Positions 37,202 through 46,600 of a stretch of DNA of 49,858 nucleotides are shown here, in pieces. The translations under genes were made by a program, and so were the position numbers. Each line of letters begins with the position of its first letter. Positions within the stretch are counted from its first letter, which is position 1. The notes under the pieces were generated by a model. It made no database searches. It had not been told where the DNA came from and saw nothing but the letters and a program-made list of their open reading frames with translations. The DNA is from Gilliamella intestini. GTDB taxonomy: Bacteria; Pseudomonadota; Gammaproteobacteria; Enterobacterales; Orbaceae. The stretch covers positions 1 through 49,858 of the forward strand of contig NZ_FMBA01000016.1 of NCBI RefSeq assembly GCF_900094935.1, in the 5' to 3' direction.

Positions 37202-38539
37202 TTATGTCCCTGATTTTATTAACAACAACATTGATTCAATGTGTTTGGTTTGCGGAAACATATCTAAAATAGCAACTTGAGCAATTTGATATCCTGCATC
37301 GATAAGTTCTTTGCTATCTCGTGCAAGTGTAGCAGGATTACACGATATATAAACAATTTTTGACGGAGCCAATTTTGCGATTTCAATTGTTGCATTAAAT
37401 GCACCAGCTCTTGCTGGATCTAATAATACTTTATTATATTGTGATTGACTCCATATCGAAAATTGTTGAGTATCATCTAAATTGCTAGTTAAAAAATTGG
37501 TTTCCGCACAAATCTCAGTATTATTTAATATAGTGTTGAATTTTGCTTTTTCAACCAAGGTATCAACGCCTTCAACACCCGTTACAGTTTTACTTAGTTT
37601 TGCTATAGGTAACGAAAAATTACCCATTCCGCAAAACAGATCTAAAACCCGATCTGTTGGTTGTAACGTTAGCCAGTTAAGCGCCTGCTCGATCATCTTT
37701 TGATTAATTTTACAATTTACTTGAATAAAATCGAGAGGACTGAATGTTAATTTTAAATGATTAATTAAATAAAAATGCTCAGTATTACCGGTAATATGTA
37801 TTAAATCGTTGCCGTGAAAATAAAGTGAAATATTGTTATTTTCAGCGAATTCTTTTAATAGGTTAACATCATGATTGCTTAGAGGTATAGTGTGCCTTAA
37901 AACAAGAATAATACCGCTATCGACCGAAATTAGTTCAACGTGACCCAGTGCTTTCTTCTGTTTTATGTTATTGAGTATGCTTTGTAATGGCGTTAGCAAT
38001 GAATCTAATTCGTCAACTAATACTGGACAATGTTCGATATTGATTATTTGATTGGATTCTGCTTGGCGAAATCCAATTGCTAATTGGCCTTTAACGATAT
38101 TAATTGAAATTCTTGCCCGTCGACGATAATGATAAGGCTGATCGGCAATAATATGTGGTGAATTTTTAACGATATTTGTTAAAGGTTGTCCTGTTTCTTT
38201 TTGTAGTAGATTTATTAACGCATCGTATTTTGCTTGTTGTTGCATCTGTGGTGCAATATGTTGTAGCTCACAACCTCCACATTGTTGATAATATTCACAT
38301 AGAGGTTTAACGCGGTATTTGCTTTGATTATGATATTTAATGACTTTGGCTTTAGCATAATTTTTTTTATTTTCAGTTAACTCAATATCAACGGTTTCAT
38401 CAGGCAAGGCTGATTTTACAAAAATTGTTTTACCTTTATGATTGGCTACGCCTTGCCCAAAGGCATCTAAAGATGAGATAGTTACTGTCAATTTTTGTGA
38501 TGTAAACTTTTTTCTTTGTGGAGTATAAAAATTAACCAT
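37202..38539 (-). CDS. rlmD: 23S rRNA (uracil-1939-C5)-methyltransferase RlmD (RumA)
   Basis: A 445-residue protein. A TRAM RNA-binding domain lies at about 14-70, followed by [4Fe-4S] ligands C81, C87, C90 and a fourth Cys near 170 (IEHCPVL). The SAM-dependent methyltransferase domain has LDLFCGMGNFSLPIA and ISCNPATLARD, whose Cys is the catalytic nucleophile. It modifies U1939 of 23S rRNA. The intact Fe-S cluster motif distinguishes RlmD from TrmA. It lies 12 bases after coaD and 3 before relA. Confidence 0.95.
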   Translation of the reverse strand: MVNFYTPQRKKFTSQKLTVTISSLDAFGQGVANHKGKTIFVKSALPDETVDIELTENKKNYAKAKVIKYHNQSKYRVKPLCEYYQQCGGCELQHIAPQMQQQAKYDALINLLQKETGQPLTNIVKNSPHIIADQPYHYRRRARISINIVKGQLAIGFRQAESNQIINIEHCPVLVDELDSLLTPLQSILNNIKQKKALGHVELISVDSGIILVLRHTIPLSNHDVNLLKEFAENNNISLYFHGNDLIHITGNTEHFYLINHLKLTFSPLDFIQVNCKINQKMIEQALNWLTLQPTDRVLDLFCGMGNFSLPIAKLSKTVTGVEGVDTLVEKAKFNTILNNTEICAETNFLTSNLDDTQQFSIWSQSQYNKVLLDPARAGAFNATIEIAKLAPSKIVYISCNPATLARDSKELIDAGYQIAQVAILDMFPQTKHIESMLLLIKSGT

Positions 38540-38551
38540 AGACGTTTTTAT

Positions 38552-39040
38552 TTATGTTAAGCGTTTTAATAATTCTGTTTTGACATGCAGTGGTACTAAA
38601 TTTGTTATATCGCCACCATGGTAGGCAACATCTTTTACTATTGTCGATGAAATAAATCCCATTGCAATTGATGGCATTAAAAAGATAGTGTCTAAATCAG
38701 ATTTTAATGCACGATTCATTTCGGCAAGTTGCCTTTCGTATTCAAAATCATGTGTTGTACGAACGCCTCGAACGATAACTGTGGCATTATGGGTTTGTGC
38801 AAAATTAGCCATTAAATTGTCAAAGCCAATAACTTCGACATTGAGTAAATGTTCGACTGCTGTTGACGCTAAATTTACGCGTTCTTCTAAAGTAAAGAGT
38901 GTTTTTTTATTAGGATTTTCGGCAATAGCGACAATTAATCGAGGAAATAGTAACGAAGCTCGTGTAACAAGATCAATATGACCATTAGTAATGGGATCAA
39001 AAGTACCCGGGAAAATAGCAGTTAAACTTTTGCTTTTCAT
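38552..39040 (-). CDS. coaD: Pantetheine-phosphate adenylyltransferase CoaD
   Basis: A 162-residue PPAT. FPGTFDPITNGHIDLV has the nucleotidyltransferase T/HxGH motif, and a C-terminal PSIAMGFISSTIVKDVAYHGGD carries the ISST(I/V)K signature. It converts 4'-phosphopantetheine and ATP to dephospho-CoA, the penultimate step to CoA. The ribosome binding site GGATAA directly follows a perfect palindromic hairpin in the leader. It is the first gene of coaD-rlmD-relA. Confidence 0.96.
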   Translation of the reverse strand: MKSKSLTAIFPGTFDPITNGHIDLVTRASLLFPRLIVAIAENPNKKTLFTLEERVNLASTAVEHLLNVEVIGFDNLMANFAQTHNATVIVRGVRTTHDFEYERQLAEMNRALKSDLDTIFLMPSIAMGFISSTIVKDVAYHGGDITNLVPLHVKTELLKRLT

Positions 39041-39054
39041 ATTTAATATTATCC

Positions 39055-39084
39055 ATTAGGTATGATGACTGTATCATACCTAAT
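39055..39084 (-). promoter_or_regulatory. Perfect 12-bp-arm palindrome/hairpin abutting the coaD ribosome binding site
   Basis: ATTAGGTATGAT (39055-39066) and ATCATACCTAAT (39073-39084) pair fully around a 6-base loop. On the minus strand the stem ends immediately before GGATAA, the coaD ribosome binding site, and lacks a following T-run. It could be a leader hairpin, an operator, or the end of the gal transcript. Confidence 0.5.
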
Positions 39085-39209
39085 TTTACTTAGGATTGTT
39101 AGTTTAGCCGTGCAAAATTCTTTTGCTCAATTTACTGGATTTCTAGTAATGTAAACATGAAAAAACTAGATGTTATTAATATACGGCAATAATTAAGTCA
39201 AGTAACTTA

Positions 39210-40208
39210 TTAATTTATAAAAAATTGGTAAGCAGTGTGATGTTCATATATTTGTTTTGGTTGTAAAAAGCAGCTTGGTTGTGGCCAGTCTGGGTGATTA
39301 GGGCTGTCCGGTAAAAATTGGCTTTCTAATGCTATGCCAGCAAAATTTCCATATTCACTATTATTCCGGTTTGGTGTATGTTGTAAAAAGTTACCTGTAT
39401 AAATCTGTAATGAAGGTTTGGTTGTAGTAACATTCATTGTTACTTTTTTATCAGATGAAATGAGCTGAGCGGCTATAGCTTGATTTTTATCCAATAAATA
39501 AGCGTGATCGTAACCGCTAGTAATTTGTCGATCAAGGCTTGCTAATAATCTGTCAGATATTAGCCTTGGTTTACGCAAATCCATATCATTTTGGGTAACA
39601 CAAACCAAATCATTACTCGCAATACCATTGCTATCAACAGGTAGGTATAAGTTGGCATTAACTTGCAAGGAGTGATTAAGGATATCTTTGCTAGTTTCTC
39701 CATCCAGATTAAAGTAAGCATGATTGGTTAAGTTAACTGGCGTTGTTTTGGTTGTTGTTGCTTTAAATTTGATAACAACTTTATTGTCATCAGTCAATTG
39801 ATAGATAGCTTCAACATTAAGTTCACCGGGGAAACCTTGATCGCCATCGGGGGATGTTAAAGTAAATGTGATTTGTTGATCAGATTGAGATTGAATGTGC
39901 CATAGTTGTTTATCAAAACCTAACTTGCCTCCATGTAACTGGTTTACACCTTGATTAGCCACAAGTGGGTAGTGTCTATTGTCAATATCAATTGTCGCAT
40001 TGGCAATACGGTTAGCGTATCGGCCAATTGTAGCACCTAAATAAGCATCTTGCTTTTCATATTGTTCGAAAGTTTGGCAACCCAGTAATACTTCACGGTT
40101 TTGTCCATCAACAGGCAATATACAAGAGAGCCACGTGGCACCCCAGTTTGATAGTTTAATTTGCATACCGTGCTTGTTTGAAAGTGTGATTATCTGTTTT
40201 ATAGGCAT
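39210..40208 (-). CDS. galM: Aldose 1-epimerase (mutarotase) GalM
   Basis: A 332-residue mutarotase. [13 protein letters not shown] and [13 protein letters not shown] carry the first catalytic region. [12 protein letters not shown] contains the catalytic His, and a C-terminal [19 protein letters not shown] holds the catalytic Glu. It interconverts alpha- and beta-galactose, supplying the alpha form to GalK after lactose is split. It overlaps galK by 10 bases and is the last gene of the lac/gal operon. Confidence 0.95.
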   Translation of the reverse strand: MPIKQIITLSNKHGMQIKLSNWGATWLSCILPVDGQNREVLLGCQTFEQYEKQDAYLGATIGRYANRIANATIDIDNRHYPLVANQGVNQLHGGKLGFDKQLWHIQSQSDQQITFTLTSPDGDQGFPGELNVEAIYQLTDDNKVVIKFKATTTKTTPVNLTNHAYFNLDGETSKDILNHSLQVNANLYLPVDSNGIASNDLVCVTQNDMDLRKPRLISDRLLASLDRQITSGYDHAYLLDKNQAIAAQLISSDKKVTMNVTTTKPSLQIYTGNFLQHTPNRNNSEYGNFAGIALESQFLPDSPNHPDWPQPSCFLQPKQIYEHHTAYQFFIN

Positions 40209-41356
40209 ATCACGTTAGCTCCTTCACTTGGGTGGCAGATATAGAAGTCTTCTTTAATACCAAACTTTTTAACATAATTGTGGTTAACTATCGTTTTAAC
40301 ATCGTCAACTTTATCTTTTAACACTAAAGCGACCACACAACCACCAAAGCCTCCTCCAGTCATACGTACGCCACCTTGTTCACCAATAACATTGTGGATA
40401 ATTTCAACAAGGTAATCAATAGCAGGTACGGTAATTTCGAAATCATCGCGCATGGAATTATGGCTTTGTGCCATTAGATTTGATAATAATTTATAATCAC
40501 CATTTGTAAGGGCTTGGGCTGCTTTTATCGTCCGTTCGTTTTCAGTTATCACATGGCGAGCACGTTTATAAGCAATTGGATCGAGCGTACTTTCAATTTG
40601 TTTTAAATCATCTAACGATGCATCACGTAATGCTTTTACACCAAGCGCTTTAGCTGCGGCCTCGCATTGCTTGCGTCGGGTATTATATTCGCTATCAATT
40701 AATCCACGTTTGATATTTGAATTGATGATAACCACAGCAAAATCTTTAGGAATTGAGACAGGTTTAACTTCTAATGAACGACAGTCAATTAACAATGCAT
40801 GTTGGCTTTGTCCAAGAGCGGATATTAGTTGATCCATGATGCCACAATTGCAACCAACAAATTGGTTTTCAGCCTCTTGACCAATTAATGCTAATTTGGT
40901 GCCATCTAAAGCCAAGTTGTAAAGGACTTGGAACATTTTAGCTACCGCAACCTCTAGAGATGCTGATGAACTTAGTCCTGCCCCTTGAGGAACGTTTCCA
41001 CTAATAGCAAAATCGACGCCATGGATATTATTTGCATATTTTTTTAAGTGTTTTACCACTCCACGTATGTAGTTAGCCCACATATAATCCGAATGCTTTT
41101 CAATAGGAGAATCTAAAGAAAATTCATCTTGTTGATTATCGTAATCAACCGCAATAACTCGAATAAGATTATCTGAACGTTTGTGACAACTTATTATCGT
41201 TTGATAATTGATAGCACAAGGTAAAACAAAACCATCATTATAATCGGTATGCTCGCCAATCAAATTTACACGACCGGGGGCTTGTATAAGTGTATCGGGT
41301 TTATAGTCAAATTTAGATTCAAATGCTTGTGTAGTTGCTTTGATTAATGCGTTCAT
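40199..41356 (-). CDS. galK: Galactokinase GalK
   Basis: A 385-residue GHMP kinase. [18 protein letters not shown] (26-42) is the galactokinase signature, [18 protein letters not shown] is the ATP-binding motif, and [13 protein letters not shown] is the third GHMP motif. It phosphorylates alpha-galactose to galactose-1-phosphate, the first committed Leloir step. The ATG is 1 base after the galT stop. Confidence 0.98.
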   Translation of the reverse strand: MNALIKATTQAFESKFDYKPDTLIQAPGRVNLIGEHTDYNDGFVLPCAINYQTIISCHKRSDNLIRVIAVDYDNQQDEFSLDSPIEKHSDYMWANYIRGVVKHLKKYANNIHGVDFAISGNVPQGAGLSSSASLEVAVAKMFQVLYNLALDGTKLALIGQEAENQFVGCNCGIMDQLISALGQSQHALLIDCRSLEVKPVSIPKDFAVVIINSNIKRGLIDSEYNTRRKQCEAAAKALGVKALRDASLDDLKQIESTLDPIAYKRARHVITENERTIKAAQALTNGDYKLLSNLMAQSHNSMRDDFEITVPAIDYLVEIIHNVIGEQGGVRMTGGGFGGCVVALVLKDKVDDVKTIVNHNYVKKFGIKEDFYICHPSEGANVICL

Positions 41357-42406
41357 CTATTTATCCTTTTTGTCTTTATAATGCACATCACTAACGTTAC
41401 GTAATCTTTCAGCTGCTTGCTCTGGGGTTAAATCACGTTGTACTTCGGCTAACATTTCGTAACCTACCATAAATTTTTTTACTGTGGCGGAACGTAATAA
41501 AGGGGGATAAAAATGTGCATGTACTTGCCAATAATCATTTTTATCTTGTATAAATGGCGCACCATGCCAGCCCATAGAGTATGGGAAAGAACAATGAAAT
41601 AAATTATCATAGCGACTCGTTAATTTTTTGAGCGCAATAGCTAAATCACTTTGTTGTTCGTCATTTAATTGGGTTAATTGTGGAATGTGAATTTTTGGTA
41701 ATAATAAGGTTTCAAATGGCCATATTGCCCAAAAAGGAACAACGGCTAGCCAATACTTAGTTTCTACAACGATTCGTTCACGATTAATAAGTTCCTTTTG
41801 GGCATAATCAACCAATAAATTGCGATGATACTTTTCAAAGTAATTACGCATATTTAGATCTTCGCACACAATTTCATTCGGTAAAAAACTATTAGCCCAA
41901 ACTTGCCCATGTGGGTGAGGGTTAGAGCACCCCATTGCTGATCCTTTGTTTTCAAACACTTGTACCCAAGGATAGTTTTCGCCTAACTCTTGCTGCTGTT
42001 TTATCCAAGTTTTAATTACTCCTTCAATTGCTGGTAAATCAAGTTCAGGTAATGTTTTGCTGTGATCGGGTGAAAAACAGATAACTCGACTAGTACCTTT
42101 TGCACTTTGCATTTGGAATAATGGATCGGTGTTTTTGGGAGATTCTGGTGTATTTTCCATTAGTGCTGCAAAATCATTTGTAAAAACAAATGTTCCCTTA
42201 TAATTAGGGTTGATATCTCCAGTTACCCGTTTATTACCTGAGCACAAAAAACAAGTTGGTTCGTAACTTGGTTTTTGTTCTTCGTTTAATACTTCTTGTT
42301 GTCCTTGCCATGGGCGTTTTGCCCTATGAGGTGAAACAAGCACCCATTGGTTGGTCAATGGATTATAACGACGATGAGGATGGTCAACTGGGTTAAAAAT
42401 ATCCAT
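41357..42406 (-). CDS. galT: Galactose-1-phosphate uridylyltransferase GalT
   Basis: A 349-residue HIT-superfamily transferase. [12 protein letters not shown] carries the catalytic HPH motif, FLCSGNKRV contributes zinc-binding Cys residues, and [10 protein letters not shown] is a later His site. It swaps UMP between UDP-glucose and galactose-1-phosphate, yielding UDP-galactose and glucose-1-phosphate. It is 44 bases after galE. Confidence 0.98.
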   Translation of the reverse strand: MDIFNPVDHPHRRYNPLTNQWVLVSPHRAKRPWQGQQEVLNEEQKPSYEPTCFLCSGNKRVTGDINPNYKGTFVFTNDFAALMENTPESPKNTDPLFQMQSAKGTSRVICFSPDHSKTLPELDLPAIEGVIKTWIKQQQELGENYPWVQVFENKGSAMGCSNPHPHGQVWANSFLPNEIVCEDLNMRNYFEKYHRNLLVDYAQKELINRERIVVETKYWLAVVPFWAIWPFETLLLPKIHIPQLTQLNDEQQSDLAIALKKLTSRYDNLFHCSFPYSMGWHGAPFIQDKNDYWQVHAHFYPPLLRSATVKKFMVGYEMLAEVQRDLTPEQAAERLRNVSDVHYKDKKDK

Positions 42407-42450
42407 TTTTGCCTCTTCTGTTAATTTTGTATGTTTTATGAAATGTATTA

Positions 42451-43467
42451 TTAATCAGGATAGCCTTGAGGGTTATTTGATTGCCAATTCCATGAATCTT
42501 TTACCATGTCATCAAGCGTGAGTTTGGTTTTCCAACCTAATATTTGCTCAGCTTTATTCGCATCAGCCCAGAATGCTGGTAAATCACCTGCTCGTCTTGG
42601 AGCAAAATGCCAATTAAGAGGTCTTCCTGATGCTTTTTCAAAAGCTTTAATGACTTGTAATACGCTATAACCAACACCTGAGCCTAAATTGTAAATATGC
42701 ACACCAGCTTTATTTTGATCGGTTTTGAGTGCTGCGATATGCCCATCGGCCAAATCAACAACATGGATAAAGTCACGAACACAAGTGCCATCCGTTGTTG
42801 GATAATCATTACCAAAAACAGCTAATGATTCACGTTTGCCAACAGCAACTTGGGTAATATAAGGCATAAGATTATTAGGAATACCAAGTGGATCTTCACC
42901 CATTAATCCGCTTGGGTGTGCGCCAACAGGGTTAAAATAGCGTAGTAAAGTCAGTGACCAATCAGGTTCAGCAACGGCCAAATCCATAATACATTGCTCT
43001 ACCATTAATTTACTTTTTCCATATGGGCTAGTTGGTAAACCTTGTGGTAATGTTTCAACATAAGGTACAGGAGCAAGTTCGCCATAAACAGTGGCCGACG
43101 AACTAAATACTAACTGTTTAACGCCTGCAGCTCGCATTGCCTTCATTAGTACAATACTGCCGTAAACATTATTTTCATAATATTCTAGCGGTTTGTGAAC
43201 CGATTCACCGACTGCTTTTAAACCAGCAAAATGGATCACCGCTTTAATGTCATGTTCTGAAAAAATCTTAGTTAATAGTTTTTCATCGCATACATCGCCT
43301 TGATAAAAAATGACAGATTGCCCAGTAATTTTTTGCATTCTATCTAGTACTGATGCTTTGCTGTTAAACAAATTATCAATAATAATTGGTGTGTAGCCAG
43401 ATTTAATTAGTTGAACACATGTGTGACTTCCTATATATCCACAACCACCAGTTACTAATATTTTCAT
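42451..43467 (-). CDS. galE: UDP-glucose 4-epimerase GalE
   Basis: A 338-residue short-chain dehydrogenase-type epimerase. The NAD-binding GGCGYIGSH is at the N-terminus and the catalytic SSSATVYG with YGKSK near residue 150. It interconverts UDP-galactose and UDP-glucose. The gene follows the lacY-like permease by 45 bases. Confidence 0.98.
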   Translation of the reverse strand: MKILVTGGCGYIGSHTCVQLIKSGYTPIIIDNLFNSKASVLDRMQKITGQSVIFYQGDVCDEKLLTKIFSEHDIKAVIHFAGLKAVGESVHKPLEYYENNVYGSIVLMKAMRAAGVKQLVFSSSATVYGELAPVPYVETLPQGLPTSPYGKSKLMVEQCIMDLAVAEPDWSLTLLRYFNPVGAHPSGLMGEDPLGIPNNLMPYITQVAVGKRESLAVFGNDYPTTDGTCVRDFIHVVDLADGHIAALKTDQNKAGVHIYNLGSGVGYSVLQVIKAFEKASGRPLNWHFAPRRAGDLPAFWADANKAEQILGWKTKLTLDDMVKDSWNWQSNNPQGYPD

Positions 43468-43512
43468 AATAAAACCTTCATCTAATTCAATAATAGTTAT
43501 AGTGAGTGTCTG

Positions 43513-44787
43513 CTAATCTTCAGACCCTTCACTGCTTTTATGTTTCCACAGATCCCATGGTCCACGCCCTGATAATGTAAAGGATGAAATAAGCGTAAAA
43601 CTAAATGCGATCAAGCCAAGGATTAAATATGCTCCTTCGAAACCTATTTTAACATACATTAACCCCGCAAAAGTGGACATAAACATGATAGATAATTGTT
43701 TTGCAAAACAAAATGCAATTAAGTAAACAGTTGCCGATAAGCGAATAGGAAAGTGTTTAGTAATATATTTAAAAGCGCCAACAAGTAATAAAGGTGCTTC
43801 GAACATATGCAAAGTTTTGAGTATAACAACTTCAACTGCTGAGCTAGCAAATGCCGATCCCGTAATACGAATAGACATAATAGTGCCGGCAACAAGTAAT
43901 GTATTTTTACTGCCAATTTTCTTTACAATCAGTGGTGCAAAAAACATAACAGTGGCATTTAAAAACTCACCAAGCGTTGTGACATAACCGAATGCTTCTC
44001 GTCCGGCTTGTTCACTAGAAAAAAATGAGGTAAAAAAGTTAGCAAATTGTTGATCAAATACATCATAAGTACAGGCAACGCCAATAATGTATAGCATAAA
44101 AAACCAGGTTTTGCGCATTTTTAGCAAATTAATGGCAAGTTTTAAATTAAATGGTTCAGGTTTATTTAGCCCCATTTGCTCAACAACTTCAGTCGTTGTT
44201 GTTTTTGCTGGATCAGCAATTTTGACTAAAAATAAAAGAATCAATGCAAATCCTGAACATAACCAGTAAACAGCATTGACATCTTTAGAAATCATAATTC
44301 CCACAAATGAAGCACAAATTGCCCAACCAAAACAACCAAACATACGGCTACGACCAAATTCAAATCCACTGCGCCGACTGATTTTTTCAACAAGCGCTTC
44401 AATGGCTGGTGCTCCACCACTAAAAACCATACCAAGATAAAGCCCTCCAACAATTGCGCCCAAGGTAACATTAAATTGAAGTAATGGTCCCAAAACGAAG
44501 ATAAAAAATGGACCAAATAGTACAAGAAGTAGTGTGATAGCCCAAAGAAGATGTTTTTTTAATCCTAATTTGTCAGAAATCAATCCAAACAAAGGTTGAA
44601 AAAAAAGCGCAAATAATGAAATAAATGAAAAAACGTATCCAGTATTTGCTTCATCTAGACCATTCATTTTTAACCAAACAGGAAAAAATGGGAAATATGC
44701 GCCCATAATAAAAAAGTAAAGAAAGAAGTAGATACTAAATACCCAATAATTCTTATTACTTAGTGATAATTTTGTTTTTTGATTCAT
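43513..44787 (-). CDS. lacY: Lactose permease LacY family (H+/galactoside symporter)
   Basis: A 424-residue, 12-helix major facilitator protein clearly related to E. coli Lac[16 protein letters not shown] at the start and [17 protein letters not shown] in the middle. All residues known to be essential in E. coli LacY are seen at equivalent places: E130 (E126), R148 (R144), E274 (E269), R307 (R302), H327 (H322) and E330 (E325). It should import lactose or a related galactoside with a proton. It heads the operon with galETKM and has AAAGGAAG as ribosome binding site. No beta-galactosidase gene is in the window, so the substrate must be split by an enzyme encoded elsewhere, or the permease serves another galactoside. 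Confidence 0.93.
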   Translation of the reverse strand: MNQKTKLSLSNKNYWVFSIYFFLYFFIMGAYFPFFPVWLKMNGLDEANTGYVFSFISLFALFFQPLFGLISDKLGLKKHLLWAITLLLVLFGPFFIFVLGPLLQFNVTLGAIVGGLYLGMVFSGGAPAIEALVEKISRRSGFEFGRSRMFGCFGWAICASFVGIMISKDVNAVYWLCSGFALILLFLVKIADPAKTTTTEVVEQMGLNKPEPFNLKLAINLLKMRKTWFFMLYIIGVACTYDVFDQQFANFFTSFFSSEQAGREAFGYVTTLGEFLNATVMFFAPLIVKKIGSKNTLLVAGTIMSIRITGSAFASSAVEVVILKTLHMFEAPLLLVGAFKYITKHFPIRLSATVYLIAFCFAKQLSIMFMSTFAGLMYVKIGFEGAYLILGLIAFSFTLISSFTLSGRGPWDLWKHKSSEGSED

Positions 44788-44831
44788 AATGAACTTCCTT
44801 TGTTAGGCTTTAAATGATTAACACACCCATT

Positions 44832-44847
44832 TAGAAATCGATTACAT
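44832..44847 (-). promoter_or_regulatory. GalR/LacI-type operator O1, downstream of the promoter
   Basis: TAGAAATCGATTACAT matches the GalR/GalS consensus GTGNAANCGNTTNCAC at nearly all the fixed core positions (G3, A5, A6, C8, G9, T11, T12, C14, A15). Centred about 38 bases downstream of the predicted start and 99 bp from O2. Confidence 0.65.
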
Positions 44848-44883
44848 TTTTTTTAAGATTAGGAAAATTATTTGTTAAAAGAG

Positions 44884-44889
44884 ATAATA
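44884..44889 (-). promoter_or_regulatory. Candidate -10 of the lacY-gal promoter
   Basis: TATTAT on the minus strand. A start about 7 bases further on (near 44877) places the CRP site centre at about -41.5, the class II position. No good -35 is present, as expected for a CRP-dependent promoter. Confidence 0.5.
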
Positions 44890-44907
44890 ACATTAAAGAA
44901 GGTTGTA

Positions 44908-44929
44908 AAAAGTGATCTAGATAACATTT
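44908..44929 (-). promoter_or_regulatory. CRP (cAMP receptor protein) binding site
   Basis: AAAAGTGATCTAGATAACATTT agrees with the E. coli CRP consensus at 20 of 22 positions, including GTGAT in the left half and a one-base-altered right half. It should make the operon sensitive to glucose. Confidence 0.8.
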
Positions 44930-44930
44930 T

Positions 44931-44946
44931 ATGAAATCGTTTACAT
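44931..44946 (-). promoter_or_regulatory. GalR/LacI-type operator O2, upstream of the promoter
   Basis: ATGAAATCGTTTACAT is the best match of the three to GTGNAANCGNTTNCAC. It is one base from the CRP site and centred near -61, as galOE is in E. coli. Confidence 0.7.
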
Positions 44947-44965
44947 TAAGTGTTATAATTGATTC

Positions 44966-45182
44966 TGTCAAAAACTTTCAGGAAAGGTGTGTGTTTATGT
45001 ATAATCTTAATCTTTTTATGATAATAACCATCATGATTTATGAGTGGTTTACTTAAAAAGAAGATTTAGGTTAATTAATTAGAATAGATTTTAGCCAATA
45101 AAACGCAATCTTTCTTAAAATCGATTACATTTCGTGTTTGTTTTATACTGAAACGAATACCTTTCCTGAAAGTTTTTAACAA
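44966..45182. mobile_element. Small MITE-like element with 23-bp terminal inverted repeats
   Basis: The ends 44966-44988 (TGTCAAAAACTTTCAGGAAAG then GT at 44987) and 45160-45182 are inverted copies matching at 22 of 23 positions. The interior encodes no transposase. One end sequence also occurs at 26211-26228. Target duplications are not obvious. It could be a non-autonomous derivative of an insertion sequence. Confidence 0.5.
45115..45130 (-). promoter_or_regulatory. GalR/LacI-type operator O3, inside the small element
   Basis: TTAAAATCGATTACAT shares AAATCGATTACAT with O1 and lacks only the G of the left half-site. It lies 184 bp beyond O2 within the inverted-repeat element and could act as an auxiliary looping operator. 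Confidence 0.45.
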
Positions 45183-45263
45183 AATTTTTGTTATTATAAT
45201 CTTTGTTTGTTTATCGTTATTAGCTTATTCAATTTTAGGCGACATTGAATAATTTAACGATAA

Positions 45264-46427
45264 TTAGTTAATTTTGAAAGATTTTATTCGTTCCTCAAAA
45301 TCTGACCAACTATAATAACCCTCATTATTAATCGCTGCATTTTTTAGTTGAAGTTGATAATGCTGTGGTGGATTATCCGCATTCAGTACTTGTCCATTAT
45401 GGAGTTGTTCAAAGCTTTGATAAATATATTCAGCTTTAAAAAAGTATTCTCCGGTAGATAGGTGACGAAAACGTTGTAAAGCGACTTTTCCACCTATTGG
45501 TGTGCTTTCAAATTGCTTTGGTAGTTGATAAGTTTCAAACTCTAATGCCCCTAGCAATGATGCAATTGTACTATCGTGCCCTACAAGTAAGTTTACTGTA
45601 TTATCTTGTTGCATAAGATTGTCTATAGTATTGATGATGGGCGTAGCAGAATGTTTTGCCAGTGTTTTAGTGTGGCATATTAAATTAATATATTGATTAC
45701 GAAGCTGAACGATTTGTTGCCACTGGGCTAAGTCATTTATTCTTCCCCATGCAATATGTTCTTTAGGAAATGCTGAATAATATTGTAATAAAAAGGCATC
45801 AACCGCTGATGCGCCTATCGCTAGTGCGCCAAGTAATGCTGGCTCTTCATTTTTTTCCAGATGAAGCTTAAGCGGAATATCAGCTAATGGGCATTGGTGT
45901 TTAGCATATAATGTTGAATGTCGATAATCTAAAATATCAGATAAAACTTCATAAGCGGAAGCTAAATTTTTAAAAATGGACTCTACTTGATTGGTTTGTT
46001 CAATGTCATGTAATACTGCTTGTTTTAATTCTGGTGAATCATCTCTTAGGCTTGGATCAAAAATAGGATCCATCTTTTCGATTGGATATTTATGGTTAAT
46101 TGCAATATCATAACCTGCATAAGCACCGGCAATAATAAATTGTGCGGTTGCGACTGTTCTTTGTAGGCTATTAGCATAAACAAATATTTTTGGAGCAATT
46201 ACCGAAAGTTTTATGTTATGGGTTTCAAGCCATTGTGATAAATAGTGTCCAAAATAGACTTCTAAAGCACCCCCTCGGGTTGTTAAATAACCATAAGGGT
46301 GTTGCCATTTAGGCCATTTAAATGGTGTTGCTTGTTCAAGAAGTTCAAGTGTATTTTGTAACGGTGTGCGAATACCATGACGACTTAATATAACAATTTT
46401 ATCTAATTGGTAGTGCTTGTTTATCAT
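45264..46427 (-). CDS. Glucose-1-phosphatase-like histidine acid phosphatase without signal peptide
   Basis: A 387-residue protein of the histidine acid phosphatase family, most like E. coli Agp: RHGIRTPL at 16-23 (catalytic His), then KWPKWQHPYGYLTTRGGALEVYFGHYL, YANSLQRTVATAQFI and LLVGHDSTIASLLGAL (proton donor Asp). E. coli Agp is periplasmic and has a cleaved signal and disulfides. Here the protein begins MINKHYQLDK directly before the catalytic motif, and an upstream in-frame stop shows there is no hidden signal. Most Cys residues are also missing. It is therefore predicted to be cytoplasmic. It lies upstream of the lac/gal operon on the same strand. Confidence 0.8.
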   Translation of the reverse strand: MINKHYQLDKIVILSRHGIRTPLQNTLELLEQATPFKWPKWQHPYGYLTTRGGALEVYFGHYLSQWLETHNIKLSVIAPKIFVYANSLQRTVATAQFIIAGAYAGYDIAINHKYPIEKMDPIFDPSLRDDSPELKQAVLHDIEQTNQVESIFKNLASAYEVLSDILDYRHSTLYAKHQCPLADIPLKLHLEKNEEPALLGALAIGASAVDAFLLQYYSAFPKEHIAWGRINDLAQWQQIVQLRNQYINLICHTKTLAKHSATPIINTIDNLMQQDNTVNLLVGHDSTIASLLGALEFETYQLPKQFESTPIGGKVALQRFRHLSTGEYFFKAEYIYQSFEQLHNGQVLNADNPPQHYQLQLKNAAINNEGYYSWSDFEERIKSFKIN

Positions 46428-46600
46428 TTTTGAACCAACCTTATTTATGTAGATAATCTAAAATAAAATCGTGCTACTTGAATAATAGATTATTTTTACC
46501 TGTGTTAATGGGGTTGAGTTATAAGCTTCAACAGGGCGACGGTAATAAATCAATTATTTCATTTTGTATAATGGTTCCTTAATGGATTGCTATTTATCCA

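Larger units (their letters stand above)
44788..45263. other. Regulatory region of the lac/gal operon
   Basis: There is no gene of normal size in these 476 bases. From the lacY start outward it contains operator O1, a -10 candidate, a CRP site, operator O2, and a ~217-bp inverted-repeat-bounded element that includes operator O3. Each is listed separately. Confidence 0.7.

Noticed and set aside
45020-45034. Shared string ATAATAACCATCAT near 45020 and a near copy near 26267, each following an element end.
   Set aside because: Orientation relative to the element ends differs between the two sites, so a common origin is not supported; the string is short and AT-rich.
44997-45056. A 19-codon plus-strand frame (MYNLNLFMIITIMIYEWFT) with AGGAAAGG about 9 bases upstream, inside the small inverted-repeat element.
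   Set aside because: The apparent ribosome binding site is part of the terminal repeat itself, and short hydrophobic frames are expected in such AT-rich DNA. There is no independent support for translation.
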